A DNA stretch of 64,000 bases from Halodurantibacterium daqingensis (GTDB lineage Bacteria; Pseudomonadota; Alphaproteobacteria; Rhodobacterales; Rhodobacteraceae). The stretch is taken from the NCBI RefSeq assembly GCF_042666235.1, contig NZ_JBHTFQ010000012.1, positions 26,410-90,409 on the forward strand, given 5' to 3'. Below the pieces are notes generated by a model. It ran no database searches, was not told the DNA's origin, and worked only from the letters and a program-made list of their open reading frames with translations. Of the stretch, positions 55,089-63,978 are shown piece by piece (the stretch's first letter is position 1; every line of letters begins with the position of its first letter). The position numbers and the translations under genes were made by a program.

Positions 55089-55124
55089 ATTAGCAGTACA
55101 CGAAACTGCAAACGGCCTGTTTTG

Positions 55125-56009
55125 ATGCCATTGATAGGCTACGCGCGCGTCTCGACCGAGGATCAGACCCCCCTGCCCCAGTCGCAGGCCCTGAAATCCG
55201 CAGGCTGCGTCGAGATCCACGAGGAGCAGGCCTCGGGCGGGAACCGCGCGCGGCCCGTGCTGGCGCGGGTGCTGGAGCGGATCGGCAAGGGCGACACGCT
55301 GGTGGTGGTGCGCATCGACCGTCTGGCGCGGTCGCTCTCCCACCTCCTCGAGGTGATCGAACGGCTGGAGGCCAAGAACGCCTTCTTCCGATCGCTTACC
55401 GATCCGATCGACACGTCCTCCCCGCAGGGTAAGTTCACCCTCCAGGTCCTCGGCGCCGCAGCTGAGTTTGAGCGCGCCCTGATCCGCGAACGCACCAAGG
55501 CCGGGCTGGCCAGCGCACGAACCAAAGGCCGGGTTGGCGGCAATCCGGGACTGCGCGCCCGCGATCCCGCGGCGCTGCGCAAGGTGCGGCTGGCGCGGCA
55601 GGATGGCTACATGGAACGCCTGAACGAGACGGCGCAGGACTGGGTTCCCCATGTCCGCCGCCTGCGCCCGGACTTGGCCTGGGAAGACGTAGTGCGCATC
55701 GTCAACGGCCCCTTGCCCCGCGAGCGCCAATGGACGCAAAGCCGCCTTTTGCGCGCGGTCAACGCCTATGTCCGGGACGGCTTCCTACCGCCCACGGTAC
55801 TGGACCGCGCCGGCCGCCGCGAAACCGACGACCGCCTGCCCGCCATCGTCGCCGCTATCAAGGGCGCGGACCCCGACATCACGCTTCAGGCGATCTGCAC
55901 CCGGCTGGAAGCGATGCGCGAGCGCACGCCCCGTGGGCGGACAAGCTGGCAGCCGTCATCCGTGAAGATGCTGCTGGAGCGGGCGGAGAGGCTGGGGCTG
56001 CTTGAGTAG
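55125..56009 (+). CDS. Serine resolvase/invertase
   Basis: 294 residues from ATG 55125, where the catalytic domain starts (L-I-G-Y-A-R-V-S-T-E-D-Q, nucleophilic Ser10). Then VVVRIDRLARSLSHLLEV, SPQGKFTLQVLGAAAEFERALIRERTKAGL and an HTH region. The C-terminal extension (about 180-294) is longer than in Tn3 resolvases. It may resolve plasmid multimers or belong to a relic transposon. The frame opens upstream at 55038, but those residues are not family-like. Confidence 0.88.
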   Translation: MPLIGYARVSTEDQTPLPQSQALKSAGCVEIHEEQASGGNRARPVLARVLERIGKGDTLVVVRIDRLARSLSHLLEVIERLEAKNAFFRSLTDPIDTSSPQGKFTLQVLGAAAEFERALIRERTKAGLASARTKGRVGGNPGLRARDPAALRKVRLARQDGYMERLNETAQDWVPHVRRLRPDLAWEDVVRIVNGPLPRERQWTQSRLLRAVNAYVRDGFLPPTVLDRAGRRETDDRLPAIVAAIKGADPDITLQAICTRLEAMRERTPRGRTSWQPSSVKMLLERAERLGLLE

Positions 56010-56087
56010 TCGAGCTACCTTGCAAATCCTCCAAGACATGGAGGGATTACAAGGCTGTGGTCAGTTTCAGGCTCAGAAGCTGTCCGC

Positions 56088-56483
56088 TCATGCAAAGGGG
56101 TTGACGATGCGAAGCTGCCCTTCGACTAGCAGGCCATCTTGCATGTCCTCGCTCCACAGCGTGGTGCAGCCCGCAACCAGAGCGCTTGCCACGATCATCG
56201 CGTCGTAGATCGAGAAACCGTAACGTTCCGCCAAGGCGCGGCCAACGTCATGGGTTTGGAGGGTCAGGTCTTCGACGGGGCACAAGGCGCGCACGCCTTC
56301 GAGAAACGTCCCTGCCTCCTCCCAACTGAGGCCGGCTTTGCGGCGGCAGTTTACCAGCGTCTCGTTCAGCACCTGAACGCTGATCCGGGGCCCCTGCCCC
56401 AGGATGAGCTCGGCGCGATCGGCCTTCGGGCCGTCGTCGAGCAGGTACAGAACGACATTCGTGTCCGCGAATTCAGCGCTCAT
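56088..56483 (-). CDS. vapC: VapC-type PIN-domain toxin
   Basis: 131 residues. Acidic PIN residues: D7 (FADTNVVLYLL), E40 (VQVLNETLVNCRRK) and Asp in GFSIYDAMIVASAL, plus TLWSEDMQDG. An endoribonuclease toxin. The ATG overlaps the end of the antitoxin gene. Confidence 0.9.
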   Translation of the reverse strand: MSAEFADTNVVLYLLDDGPKADRAELILGQGPRISVQVLNETLVNCRRKAGLSWEEAGTFLEGVRALCPVEDLTLQTHDVGRALAERYGFSIYDAMIVASALVAGCTTLWSEDMQDGLLVEGQLRIVNPFA

Positions 56484-56700
56484 GCGCGTCTTCGCGGCTC
56501 AGGCGTTCCGCAGCGGGCAGCTTGCCCCGGAAGCGGCGCAGACCCGTCAGCACCTCATCCGCGCGCGCCAGACGACGGACCCTGACCTGGCCGTTGTCCT
56601 TGACCAGATCGATCTGATCGCCTTCCTTGAGGCCAAGTTCCCGAACAAGCTCCGCGGGCAGACGGACGGCGAGAGAGTTGCCCCATTTTGCGACCTGCAT
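56473..56700 (-). CDS. vapB: AbrB/MazE-type antitoxin (VapB)
   Basis: 75 residues from ATG 56700 with GGAGG 6 nt upstream; the longer in-frame start at 56769 would cover the operator. SpoVT/AbrB swapped-hairpin domain: MQVAKWGNSLAVRLPAELVRELGLKEGDQIDL, then a toxin-binding tail. It should repress its promoter through the repeat at 56717-56740. Confidence 0.9.
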   Translation of the reverse strand: MQVAKWGNSLAVRLPAELVRELGLKEGDQIDLVKDNGQVRVRRLARADEVLTGLRRFRGKLPAAERLSREDAHER

Positions 56701-56716
56701 CGTGGCCTCCTGCGCG

Positions 56717-56740
56717 GATATACGGTCAGCAATGTATATC
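56717..56740. promoter_or_regulatory. VapBC operator
   Basis: Perfect inverted repeat GATATAC-N10-GTATATC, 17 nt upstream of the vapB ATG. AbrB-type antitoxins bind such palindromes for autoregulation. Confidence 0.75.
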
Positions 56741-56915
56741 ATGTTGGTTGCATGGGCAAGCCTGTCCACGAGCCCGGGCTACTCTTGTGCATCATGCAGC
56801 GCCTGCCACCAGATTTAGAAAGAGCTTGCACGAATCTGAGTCCTCCGGCAATAGTCACGGAAAAGGGCGACTAAACGCCAAAATCCGTGAACACGCCACG
56901 GGCGCGCGAGGGCAG

Positions 56916-58100
56916 ATGGGCAGAGCCGATACACAGGAAGACCTGAACGCTGTGATCCGTCAGCATTCTGAGGTGCTGGCGGCGCAACTGCATTCGCAGC
57001 GTGAGAGCCTGTTCCCGCCCGACGCTTCTAAGACTATGCGCAAGTTCACCTCAGGTGAAGCTGCTGCTCTGCTGGGCGTCAACGACTCATACCTCAGAAA
57101 GCTTCACCTTGATGGCAAGGGGCCGTCGCCCGAAGTTTCATCGGGGAACAGGAGGCACTACTCGGCCGAAGATATTCATAACTTACGGATACTGCTGGAG
57201 AAAACGGCTCGCAAGCCGGGAGATTACCTGCCTGGTCGTCGTGCTGGAGACCATCTTCAGATTATCGGCGTCATGAACTTCAAAGGTGGAAGCGGCAAGA
57301 CAACCTCCTCGGCGCATCTTGCTCAAAGGTTGGCCCTCAAGGGGTACCGTGTCTTGGCGATCGACCTTGATCCGCAGGCCTCGCTCACGGCCTTGCACGG
57401 GGTTCAGCCGGAATTTGACCTGCTTGACGGCGGCACGCTCTACGATGCGATCCGCTACGAAGATCCTGTTCCGATCGCCCAGGTCATCCGCAAGACCTAC
57501 ATCCCAAACCTGGATCTGATTCCCGGAAACCTCGAACTCATGGAGTTCGAGCACGAAACGCCACGGGCACTGTCTCGCGGCAACGCGGGCTTGTTCTTCT
57601 TCCGTGTGAAGGAAGCGCTGGCGCAGGTTGATGATCGGTACGATGTCGTCGTTATCGACTGTCCTCCGCAGCTCGGGTTCTTGACCATGTCGGCGCTGTC
57701 TGCCGCGACGGGCGTTCTGGTGACGATCCATCCTGAAATGCTCGACGTGATGTCGATGAGCCAGTTCCTCAGGATGACGGCAGACCTCATGGATGTCATC
57801 GCCGATAGCGGAGCCGATATGTCGCATGACTGGATGCGCTATCTGTTGACCCGCTACGAGCCGACGGATGCGCCACAGAACCGTATCGTCGCCTTCCTGC
57901 GCACAATGTATGGCGACAAGGTCCTGAACGCTCCGATGCTCAAGTCGACGGCCATCTCGGATGCCGGCCTGACCAAGCAGACCCTGTACGAGGTCGAACG
58001 GAGTGCCTTCACCCGCACGACCTATGACCGGGCCATCGAAAGCCTGAATGCCGTCAATGATGAGATTGCCCAACTCATCCAGAAAACCTGGGGGCGCTGA
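56916..58100 (+). CDS. repA: RepA (ParA-type) partition ATPase of repABC
   Basis: 394 residues. N-terminal HTH region (KFTSGEAAALLGVNDSYLRKL), then the deviant Walker A V-M-N-F-K-G-G-S-G-K-T-T near residue 120, YRVLAIDLDPQASLT and VVVIDCPPQLGFLTM. It segregates the plasmid with RepB and represses the operon. Its stop shares one base with repB. Confidence 0.96.
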   Translation: MGRADTQEDLNAVIRQHSEVLAAQLHSQRESLFPPDASKTMRKFTSGEAAALLGVNDSYLRKLHLDGKGPSPEVSSGNRRHYSAEDIHNLRILLEKTARKPGDYLPGRRAGDHLQIIGVMNFKGGSGKTTSSAHLAQRLALKGYRVLAIDLDPQASLTALHGVQPEFDLLDGGTLYDAIRYEDPVPIAQVIRKTYIPNLDLIPGNLELMEFEHETPRALSRGNAGLFFFRVKEALAQVDDRYDVVVIDCPPQLGFLTMSALSAATGVLVTIHPEMLDVMSMSQFLRMTADLMDVIADSGADMSHDWMRYLLTRYEPTDAPQNRIVAFLRTMYGDKVLNAPMLKSTAISDAGLTKQTLYEVERSAFTRTTYDRAIESLNAVNDEIAQLIQKTWGR

Positions 58101-59092
58101 TGACTGACAGCAAGAAGAAGCGCATGTCCATGCTCGACAGTTTGGCAGCAGCGGGGACGCCCCCTGCCCCGGGCAGCATGATGTCAAGCAATCGGGCCCT
58201 GCGCTCCGCGCGTGATGCCGTGGATGCCCATCATGTCTGGGAACTCGACCCGGTTGAGATCGAGGACGAGAGGTATTCGGATCGCCTCGACCCCAAGGAC
58301 GTGGATGATCTGCGTGCGTCGATCGAGCAGAACGGCCAGACCGTCCCCATTCTCGTAAGGCGCCACCCGACCGAGACCAATCGCTATCTTCTCGTCTATG
58401 GACGCCGCCGTCTTGAGGCCATTCGTGCCTCCGACAAGGTTAAGAAGGTTCGAGCGCTTATCGCGAACCTGGACGACACGGCCGCGCTGCGTGCCCAGGT
58501 TTCCGAAAACACTGGAAGGCGCGATCTGAGCTACATCGAACGCGCCCTCTTCGCGCAGGAGCTGCTCGCCAGCGGCTTTGGTTCGCAGGCTCAGATTGCC
58601 GAAGTGCTGAATGTGACCCGTTCTGCTGTGTCGATGTCGATCTCGGTTGCCAAGTCGATCGGGACCGCCTTGGCCCGTGCGATTGGACCGGCTCATGGAA
58701 TCGGGCGCCCCAGATGGGAATCGTTGGCGAAGGAACTCTCGAATGCCGGCATGGCCATGGATGAGCTTTGCCGTGTTGCAAGTGATGCCCGTGGCAAAGC
58801 GGCTGCAGTCGAACAGGCCGAAGAGGAGCCCCAGCTTGATCCTTCGGTCGCGGCATTTGAAGCCGTTGTCCGCCATGTGAAGAAGACCACCGGTCCTTCT
58901 CTAGGCACGAAGCCGAGACCCAAAGCGACGCCTCTTTTGATCGATGGCGCGCCTGCGGGCGCCATAAAGCGGTCGGCTCGGGCGGTCAGGCTGGACCTTA
59001 CGGATGTGGACGATGAATTTGCGCAGTGGCTCGACGCCCGTGCGCAGGACGTCCTCGACGAGCTTCATGATCGCTGGAGACGCGAGACATGA
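58100..59092 (+). CDS. repB: RepB (ParB-type) centromere-binding protein
   Basis: 330 residues. ParB N-terminal domain (IEDERYSDRLDPKDVDDLRASIEQNGQTVPILVRRHP, YGRRRLEAIRAS), then an HTH (SQAQIAEVLNVTRSAVSMSISVAK) and a C-terminal dimerisation part. It binds parS; two perfect copies lie after repC. Confidence 0.96.
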   Translation: MTDSKKKRMSMLDSLAAAGTPPAPGSMMSSNRALRSARDAVDAHHVWELDPVEIEDERYSDRLDPKDVDDLRASIEQNGQTVPILVRRHPTETNRYLLVYGRRRLEAIRASDKVKKVRALIANLDDTAALRAQVSENTGRRDLSYIERALFAQELLASGFGSQAQIAEVLNVTRSAVSMSISVAKSIGTALARAIGPAHGIGRPRWESLAKELSNAGMAMDELCRVASDARGKAAAVEQAEEEPQLDPSVAAFEAVVRHVKKTTGPSLGTKPRPKATPLLIDGAPAGAIKRSARAVRLDLTDVDDEFAQWLDARAQDVLDELHDRWRRET

Positions 59093-59134
59093 GGAGAGGC
59101 AGAGCAGCAACAAAAAGGAGGCACGGTACAGGCT

Positions 59135-59220
59135 AAAGAAAAGGTCCCGCAAAGCTTGCGCTCCACGAGACCCCAACTTTGATCTTAGCACCTTCAAGGT
59201 AGTGGGCCAGCGCGCAAACC
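59135..59220 (-). ncRNA. Countertranscript RNA (incA-type) between repB and repC
   Basis: On the minus strand a hairpin with 7-bp outer stem GGTCTCG/CGGGACC (59143-59172, one G-U pair) and inner CGCAA/TTGCG is followed directly by TTTTCTTT, an intrinsic terminator. It sits in the repB-repC gap exactly where repABC plasmids encode the antisense RNA that limits RepC. The 5-prime end (about 59220) is estimated from a weak -10-like CATATG at 59227-59232. Confidence 0.65.
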
Positions 59221-59275
59221 GCAAGTCATATGTGATTCGCGGAACCGTCTTTCTATGCCTTCGTGAACTGAAATC

Positions 59276-60487
59276 ATGGAGTACACACCGATTTCGCCGT
59301 TTATGCGGCCGATCTCGCATGCGCATCTGCGCGTCGTCGAGCGGCCTGAGGCTTCTGTTCCAGGGAGACCCGTCAACAAGTGGGAACTCCTTCGCGAGTT
59401 GTCCAAGGCACAGGCCGCCTTTGGGGTTACGGAGCGCGATCTGACCGTTCTGCAGGGGCTTCTCAGCTTCTTTCCGGATGATGCACTTGGCGGGAATACC
59501 GAGATGGTCGTCTTCCCGTCGAACAAGGCAATCTGCGAGCGGCTGAACGGCATGCCCTGCTCCACGATGCGCAGGCACATTGCCCGTCTGGTGGATGCTG
59601 GCTTGCTCATGCGCCGCGATAGTCCCAACGGCAAGAGGTATGCTCGCAAGCGCGGCGAAGAGCGTGTGGCTTTTGGCTTCGACCTCTCGCCACTCTACTG
59701 CCAATCCGAAGAGGTTGCACGGGCCGCAGAGGCTGTGCGTGAGGCCGAGGACCGTGTCCGGAGACTGCGGGAGGTCGTGAGCCTCATGCGGCGCGATCTT
59801 GCTGCCCTGGCGGAGTTCGGAGAAGAGGTCCAGCCAGGCCTCGGCCTCTGGGATCAGTTTCGCGACAAGGCTGTTCTCACAGCGCGCGCCCTTCGCCGCA
59901 AGCTCACGCTCGAGGAGCTCTCAGCATTTCGCGCCGACCTTGAAGCCCTTCTCGACCACGCACGCAACGTTATTGATGGTCCTGAAACAGAAAAAATGAA
60001 CACCAATGGTGCCAATATTGAGCGCCACTATCATAATTCAAACGAAGAATCTATAGATCTTGAACCTGCCTTGGAAAAAGGCGGGGCGGCGGTCGGCGCG
60101 CCAGATGTTGAAACGGATGCGCCTGGTGCTGACGTGGAAGAAGCGGACACAAGACGCGTACCAAAGATCCCGCTCCATCTGGTGATCGCGGGCTGCCCGT
60201 CGCTCAAAACTTTCTACCAGGGCGATATCCGCCACTGGCATCAGCTTTTCGACGCGGCTTGCCATGTGCGGCCGGCCATGGGGATCAGTGCTTCCGCTTG
60301 GGAAGAGGCGCAACGGTTCATGGGCCCCGAGCAGGCATCGATCGTTGTTGTCGCCATGCTGGAACGCTTCGCCGACATCCGATCGCCCGGTGGCTATCTC
60401 CGTGCGCTGACATCGAAGGCGGCGGCGGGCGAGTTCTCCTGCGGGCCGATGGTCATGGCACTGATGTCCCGGCGAAGCGCGGCGTGA
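59276..60487 (+). CDS. repC: RepC replication initiator of repABC
   Basis: 403 residues. N-terminal winged-HTH domain (RDLTVLQGLLSFFPDDALGG, VVFPSNKAICERLNGMPCSTMRRHIARLVDAGLL, RKRGEERVAFGFDLSPL), a charged linker, then a C-terminal domain ending RSPGGYLRALTSKAAAGEFSCGPMVMALM. It starts replication at an origin inside its own gene. Confidence 0.96.
   Translation: MEYTPISPFMRPISHAHLRVVERPEASVPGRPVNKWELLRELSKAQAAFGVTERDLTVLQGLLSFFPDDALGGNTEMVVFPSNKAICERLNGMPCSTMRRHIARLVDAGLLMRRDSPNGKRYARKRGEERVAFGFDLSPLYCQSEEVARAAEAVREAEDRVRRLREVVSLMRRDLAALAEFGEEVQPGLGLWDQFRDKAVLTARALRRKLTLEELSAFRADLEALLDHARNVIDGPETEKMNTNGANIERHYHNSNEESIDLEPALEKGGAAVGAPDVETDAPGADVEEADTRRVPKIPLHLVIAGCPSLKTFYQGDIRHWHQLFDAACHVRPAMGISASAWEEAQRFMGPEQASIVVVAMLERFADIRSPGGYLRALTSKAAAGEFSCGPMVMALMSRRSAA
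59966..60075. other. AT-rich segment in repC, candidate oriV
   Basis: About 110 bp within repC, clearly richer in A and T than the surrounding gene, encoding the linker between the two RepC domains. In studied repABC plasmids the origin lies in such an AT-rich stretch of repC. Confidence 0.6.
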
Positions 60488-60488
60488 T

Positions 60489-60504
60489 GTTCACAGCTGT
60501 GAAC
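60489..60504. promoter_or_regulatory. parS copy 1
   Basis: GTTCACAGCTGTGAAC, a perfect palindrome matching the repABC parS consensus GTTNNCNGCNGNNAAC, 2 nt after the repC stop. RepB is the expected binder. Confidence 0.92.
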
Positions 60505-60534
60505 ATTCTCCCCGTCGGCGCCCCAATCGATGAA

Positions 60535-60550
60535 GTTCACAGCTGTGAAC
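60535..60550. promoter_or_regulatory. parS copy 2
   Basis: Identical 16-bp palindrome to copy 1, 46 bp away centre to centre (about four and a half helical turns). Confidence 0.92.
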
Positions 60551-60666
60551 TCTCTGCGTCGTCTGATGAGCAACCAGCAGATAGAGGGAAAGGTTGGGGG
60601 GTTTGAGGGCTGACGGGAAGTGAGATCGGGAGAGTGGCTTCCGACGCCCGTCGTGGAGAAGATCTG

Positions 60667-62838
60667 ATGGCGAAAGCAGCCCAGAACGTCATCCTGTCCC
60701 CGTCGCGGGACATCCCCTTCGACAAGCTCGTCCTGAGCCAGTCCAATGTCCGGCGCATCAAGGCGGGCGTCTCAGTCGAGGAGCTAGCCGAGGACATCGC
60801 GCGTCGCGGCCTGCTGCAGGGCTTGAACGTCCGGCCCGTGCTTGATGCCGACGGGGTCGAAACCGGCACGTTCGAGATCCCGGCCGGCGGCCGCCGCTTC
60901 CAGGCGCTATCGCTCCTAGTGAAGCAGAAGCGTTTGGCCAAGACCGCGCCGATCCCCTGCATCGTGCGGGATGCCGCCTTCGAGATTTTGGCCGAGGACG
61001 ACTCGCTGGCCGAGAACATGCAGCGTGTGGCTTTGCATCCGCTGGACCAGTTCCGTGCGTTCCAGGCCCTGCGCGAAAAGGGTCAGGGCGAGGCAGCGAT
61101 CGCGGCGGCCTTCTTCGTCACGCCGCAGATCGTGAAGCAGCGCCTGAAGCTCGCCTCCGTGGCCCCTGCCCTCCTAGAGGTCTATGCCGAGGATGGCATG
61201 ACGCTCGAGCAGCTGATGGCTTTCACCGTGAACACGGATCATGCGCGTCAGGGGCAGGTCTGGGATGCGGTGAAGAACTCGTGGAATAAGGAGCCCTACG
61301 CCATCCGGCGCATGCTGACCGAGACATCGGTCCGGGCGTCTGATCGTCGCGCGGTCTTCGTCGGTGTCGATGCCTATGAGGCGGCAGGCGGTGTCGTGTT
61401 GCGAGATCTCTTCCAGGGCGATGACGGTGGCTGGCTCGAGGACCCTGCCCTGCTTGACCGGCTGGTCACCAAGAAGCTCGAGACCGAAGCCGAGGCGCTG
61501 GCCTCCGAGGGTTGGAAGTGGATCGAGGTCGCGACCGACCTGCCCTATGGCTACAGCCACGGTCTGCGGGGTCTTGCCGGTGATCCCGCGCCGATGACCG
61601 ACGAGGAAAGCGCAGCCCGCGCGACGCTCCTCGCTGAGTATCGGGCGCTGGTGGAGGAATACTCCGGCCAAGACGAATACCCCGAGGAGATCGGCGCTCG
61701 GCTTGGGGTACTCGAGATGTCGATGGAAGCGCTCGAACAGCGCCCTCTGATCTATGACCCGGCCGAGATCGAGCGCGCGGGCGTGTTCGTGACGCTTGAT
61801 CGGGACGGCAGTCTCGCGATCTATCGCGGCTATGTCCGGCCCGAAGACGAACCGCGCGAGGAGACCGCGGTCCACGATGGAGATGACGCTGATGCCATTG
61901 GGCAGGGGGGTGACGTCGGTCTTTCCAGCTGGAAACCGTCGGCGACCTCTGCCGGGGGTACCGTCATCACTTCGGGTGGTCAGCCGATCGGTACGGACTC
62001 GTCCGAGGATGAGGAGGACGGCGCGCTGAAGCCGCTGCCCGAGCGGCTGGTCATGGAACTGACGGCCCATCGGACCCTTGCGCTGCGCGAGGCTATCGGG
62101 CGGTCGCCGGACGTTGCGCTGACGCTCCTGCTCCTGAAGCTGGTCACGGACACCTTCCGCACCTCCTCAGCCTCCGGCAGCTGCCTCGAAGCCTCGGTCC
62201 GCCACGTCTACATGTCGGCTCAAGCGCCCGATCTGAAGGACAGCGTCGTGGCCAAGCTCGTCGACGAACGGCACGCCGCCTGGGAGGCTGAGCTGCCTCT
62301 CGGCGACGATGACGCGCTCTGGGATTATCTGTCCGTTCTCGACCAGGGCAGCCGTTTGGCGCTGCTGGCACATTGCCTCAGCTTTGGCATCAACGCGCTC
62401 CATGAGAAAGTGAACCCTTACGGTGCGGGCATCTCGGCCACCGGACTGACCCGCCGCATGGCGCATGCCGATCTCGTGGCGCGGGCGGTCGATCTCGACA
62501 TGGTCGAGGCGGGATGGGAGCCGACGGTCGATGGCTATCTCAACCGTGTGCCGAAGACCCGGATCCTCGAGGCCGTGCGTGAGGCGAAGGGGGAGGGGAA
62601 TGCGCAGCTTCTCGATCACCTCAAGAAGGGCGAGATGGCAACGGAGGCCGAGCGGCTTCTCAAGGGCAGCGGCTGGCTGCCCGAGGTCCTGCGCCGGGCC
62701 GATCTCGTTGCACGCGACGGTGAGGCGATCGCAGAGGGGCAGGGGGAGGACGCGGGCCAGCCCGACGACATCGATCTCCCCGCCTTCCTGATGGCTGATC
62801 TGCCGGACAGCAATGCGTCGATGCTGGCGGCAGAGTGA
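60667..62838 (+). CDS. Large ParB/RepB/Spo0J-family protein
   Basis: 723 residues from ATG 60667 (GGAGAA upstream). N-terminal ParB-like domain (LVLSQSNVRRIKAGVSVEELAEDIARRGLLQGLNVRP, IPAGGRRFQAL, LAENMQRVALHPLDQFRAFQAL), then an HTH-like segment (GEAAIAAAFFVTPQIVKQRLKLA). A long C-terminal region (about 230-723) follows with an acidic linker and two helical blocks. Such proteins are common on alphaproteobacterial plasmids, distinct from RepB; role in partition or transfer unproven. Confidence 0.88.
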   Translation: MAKAAQNVILSPSRDIPFDKLVLSQSNVRRIKAGVSVEELAEDIARRGLLQGLNVRPVLDADGVETGTFEIPAGGRRFQALSLLVKQKRLAKTAPIPCIVRDAAFEILAEDDSLAENMQRVALHPLDQFRAFQALREKGQGEAAIAAAFFVTPQIVKQRLKLASVAPALLEVYAEDGMTLEQLMAFTVNTDHARQGQVWDAVKNSWNKEPYAIRRMLTETSVRASDRRAVFVGVDAYEAAGGVVLRDLFQGDDGGWLEDPALLDRLVTKKLETEAEALASEGWKWIEVATDLPYGYSHGLRGLAGDPAPMTDEESAARATLLAEYRALVEEYSGQDEYPEEIGARLGVLEMSMEALEQRPLIYDPAEIERAGVFVTLDRDGSLAIYRGYVRPEDEPREETAVHDGDDADAIGQGGDVGLSSWKPSATSAGGTVITSGGQPIGTDSSEDEEDGALKPLPERLVMELTAHRTLALREAIGRSPDVALTLLLLKLVTDTFRTSSASGSCLEASVRHVYMSAQAPDLKDSVVAKLVDERHAAWEAELPLGDDDALWDYLSVLDQGSRLALLAHCLSFGINALHEKVNPYGAGISATGLTRRMAHADLVARAVDLDMVEAGWEPTVDGYLNRVPKTRILEAVREAKGEGNAQLLDHLKKGEMATEAERLLKGSGWLPEVLRRADLVARDGEAIAEGQGEDAGQPDDIDLPAFLMADLPDSNASMLAAE

Positions 62839-62852
62839 ACTGAGCGATCCGG

Positions 62853-62870
62853 GGGCGGGGAAACCCGCCC
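62853..62870 (+). terminator. GC hairpin after the ParB-like gene
   Basis: GGGCGGG / CCCGCCC closing a GAAA loop, 14 nt after the stop; no T-run. Similar to the hairpin after ssb. Confidence 0.45.
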
Positions 62871-62937
62871 TCAGACCCATAAAATACTGCAATATCAATA
62901 TGATGAACGCGAACACTCGCATTCTGGATGAGGAATC

Positions 62938-63411
62938 ATGTCTGCAACAACCATCATCGACACAGCCCCCCTCGGGGCGCTGATCCGCTATACCGACGGC
63001 AGTCCCAAGCCGCCGGCACGGTTCACCAAGAAGCTCGCGGCCTGGGAGCGGTCGAACGGCGTCGGCCGTCTCGTGAAGAAGGAACCGCCCCGGGTCTATC
63101 CGACCTGGACGGCACCGGCCTCCTTCACGCTGCATGAAGGCAACTTCTCCTCCGACGGGGTCATTCTCGTCACCATCATGCGCAGTCATTCGGCGGACAG
63201 TCGTCTGATCTTCGAGGTGGCCGAGGAACCGAAGTCGGAGCAGGTCCGCGTGCTCCTCGACTTCGGCGGCAACACCGAGTTGCTGCATCTGGCGGAGTCC
63301 CTCACCGCTGCCGAGCTCTGGATTGCACGGGAGGGCTATCGCAACGCGCGGCTGGAAATCGTCGGTTATGAAGACGGCGATAGGGCAGGGGGCGCGGATC
63401 TGGCCGCCTGA
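62938..63411 (+). CDS. Hypothetical protein
   Basis: 157 residues from ATG 62938. Soluble; it opens SATTIIDTAPLGALIRYTDG, has a basic patch (PPARFTKKLAAWERSNGVGRLVKK), then a beta-rich middle and a helix (LLHLAESLTAAELWIAREGYRNA). Codon use matches its neighbours. Family not recognised; probably a plasmid accessory gene following the ParB-like protein. Confidence 0.7.
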   Translation: MSATTIIDTAPLGALIRYTDGSPKPPARFTKKLAAWERSNGVGRLVKKEPPRVYPTWTAPASFTLHEGNFSSDGVILVTIMRSHSADSRLIFEVAEEPKSEQVRVLLDFGGNTELLHLAESLTAAELWIAREGYRNARLEIVGYEDGDRAGGADLAA

Positions 63412-63801
63412 GCCCTGACAATGCGTGAGGGGCCTGCCGAAGGGCGGACCTCTCACCGACCACTCCCTCTGCCCGCGATATTGCGCGGGCGCCAAGGCTC
63501 CATCCTTCGGGACGGATGATCGTCAACCAAGAGCCTGCCTAGGAGGCTGGCGGCTTTCGAAGCATCAGCGGGACAACCGGCTCCTGACGTTGGGGGACCA
63601 TCCCCCGCTCGCCATTCCCTTCCTTGCCCCGAATCCCGTCTTCGAGATCAACCCGCAAAGGGGTCGGACTACGGGCAAGCCCGTGCCGCCGGGAGGATTC
63701 GGGCGAGCCGAACGCACCCGGTGATGTCAGCCAGTCTTCGGGCCTGCGGGGTCCTGTCACGCGGGGGATGGTCCCCCGCCTCCCAGACAGGAGCCAAACA
63801 G
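63412..63801. other. 390-bp intergenic region with hairpins
   Basis: No credible gene. It holds GCCCGCG/CGCGGGC around 63473-63490 and a 17-bp inverted repeat (63592-63608 against 63761-63777), each arm itself able to fold. Structure-rich GC sequence could be a replication or transfer element or a regulatory leader. Confidence 0.5.
63592..63777. repeat. 17-bp inverted repeat, 152 bp apart
   Basis: GGGGGACCATCCCCCGC at 63592-63608 and its exact reverse complement at 63761-63777. Each arm also contains GGGGGA-CCA-TCCCCC, a small hairpin by itself. Confidence 0.7.
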
Positions 63802-63978
63802 ATGTCCCGCAAAGATGCTCACGCCTTCGCCGCCTCCCTCGCCGCCACGCTCATGGTCTCGATCGTCGTTTTCCGGGCAGGAGATGGAACCTTCGGCGCT
63901 GTTCCCGCCGATGAAATCGACGGCGACGAGGTCGTGATCGTCTCGGAGTATGACCCGTTCCAGAATATGGCCCGCTGA
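63802..63978 (+). CDS. Small hypothetical protein
   Basis: 58 residues from ATG 63802 with GGAG 8 nt upstream. N-terminal helix (DAHAFAASLAATLMVSIVVFRAG) followed by an acidic tail (ADEIDGDEVVIVSEYDPFQNMAR). Possibly membrane associated. Family not recognised. Confidence 0.55.
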   Translation: MSRKDAHAFAASLAATLMVSIVVFRAGDGTFGAVPADEIDGDEVVIVSEYDPFQNMAR

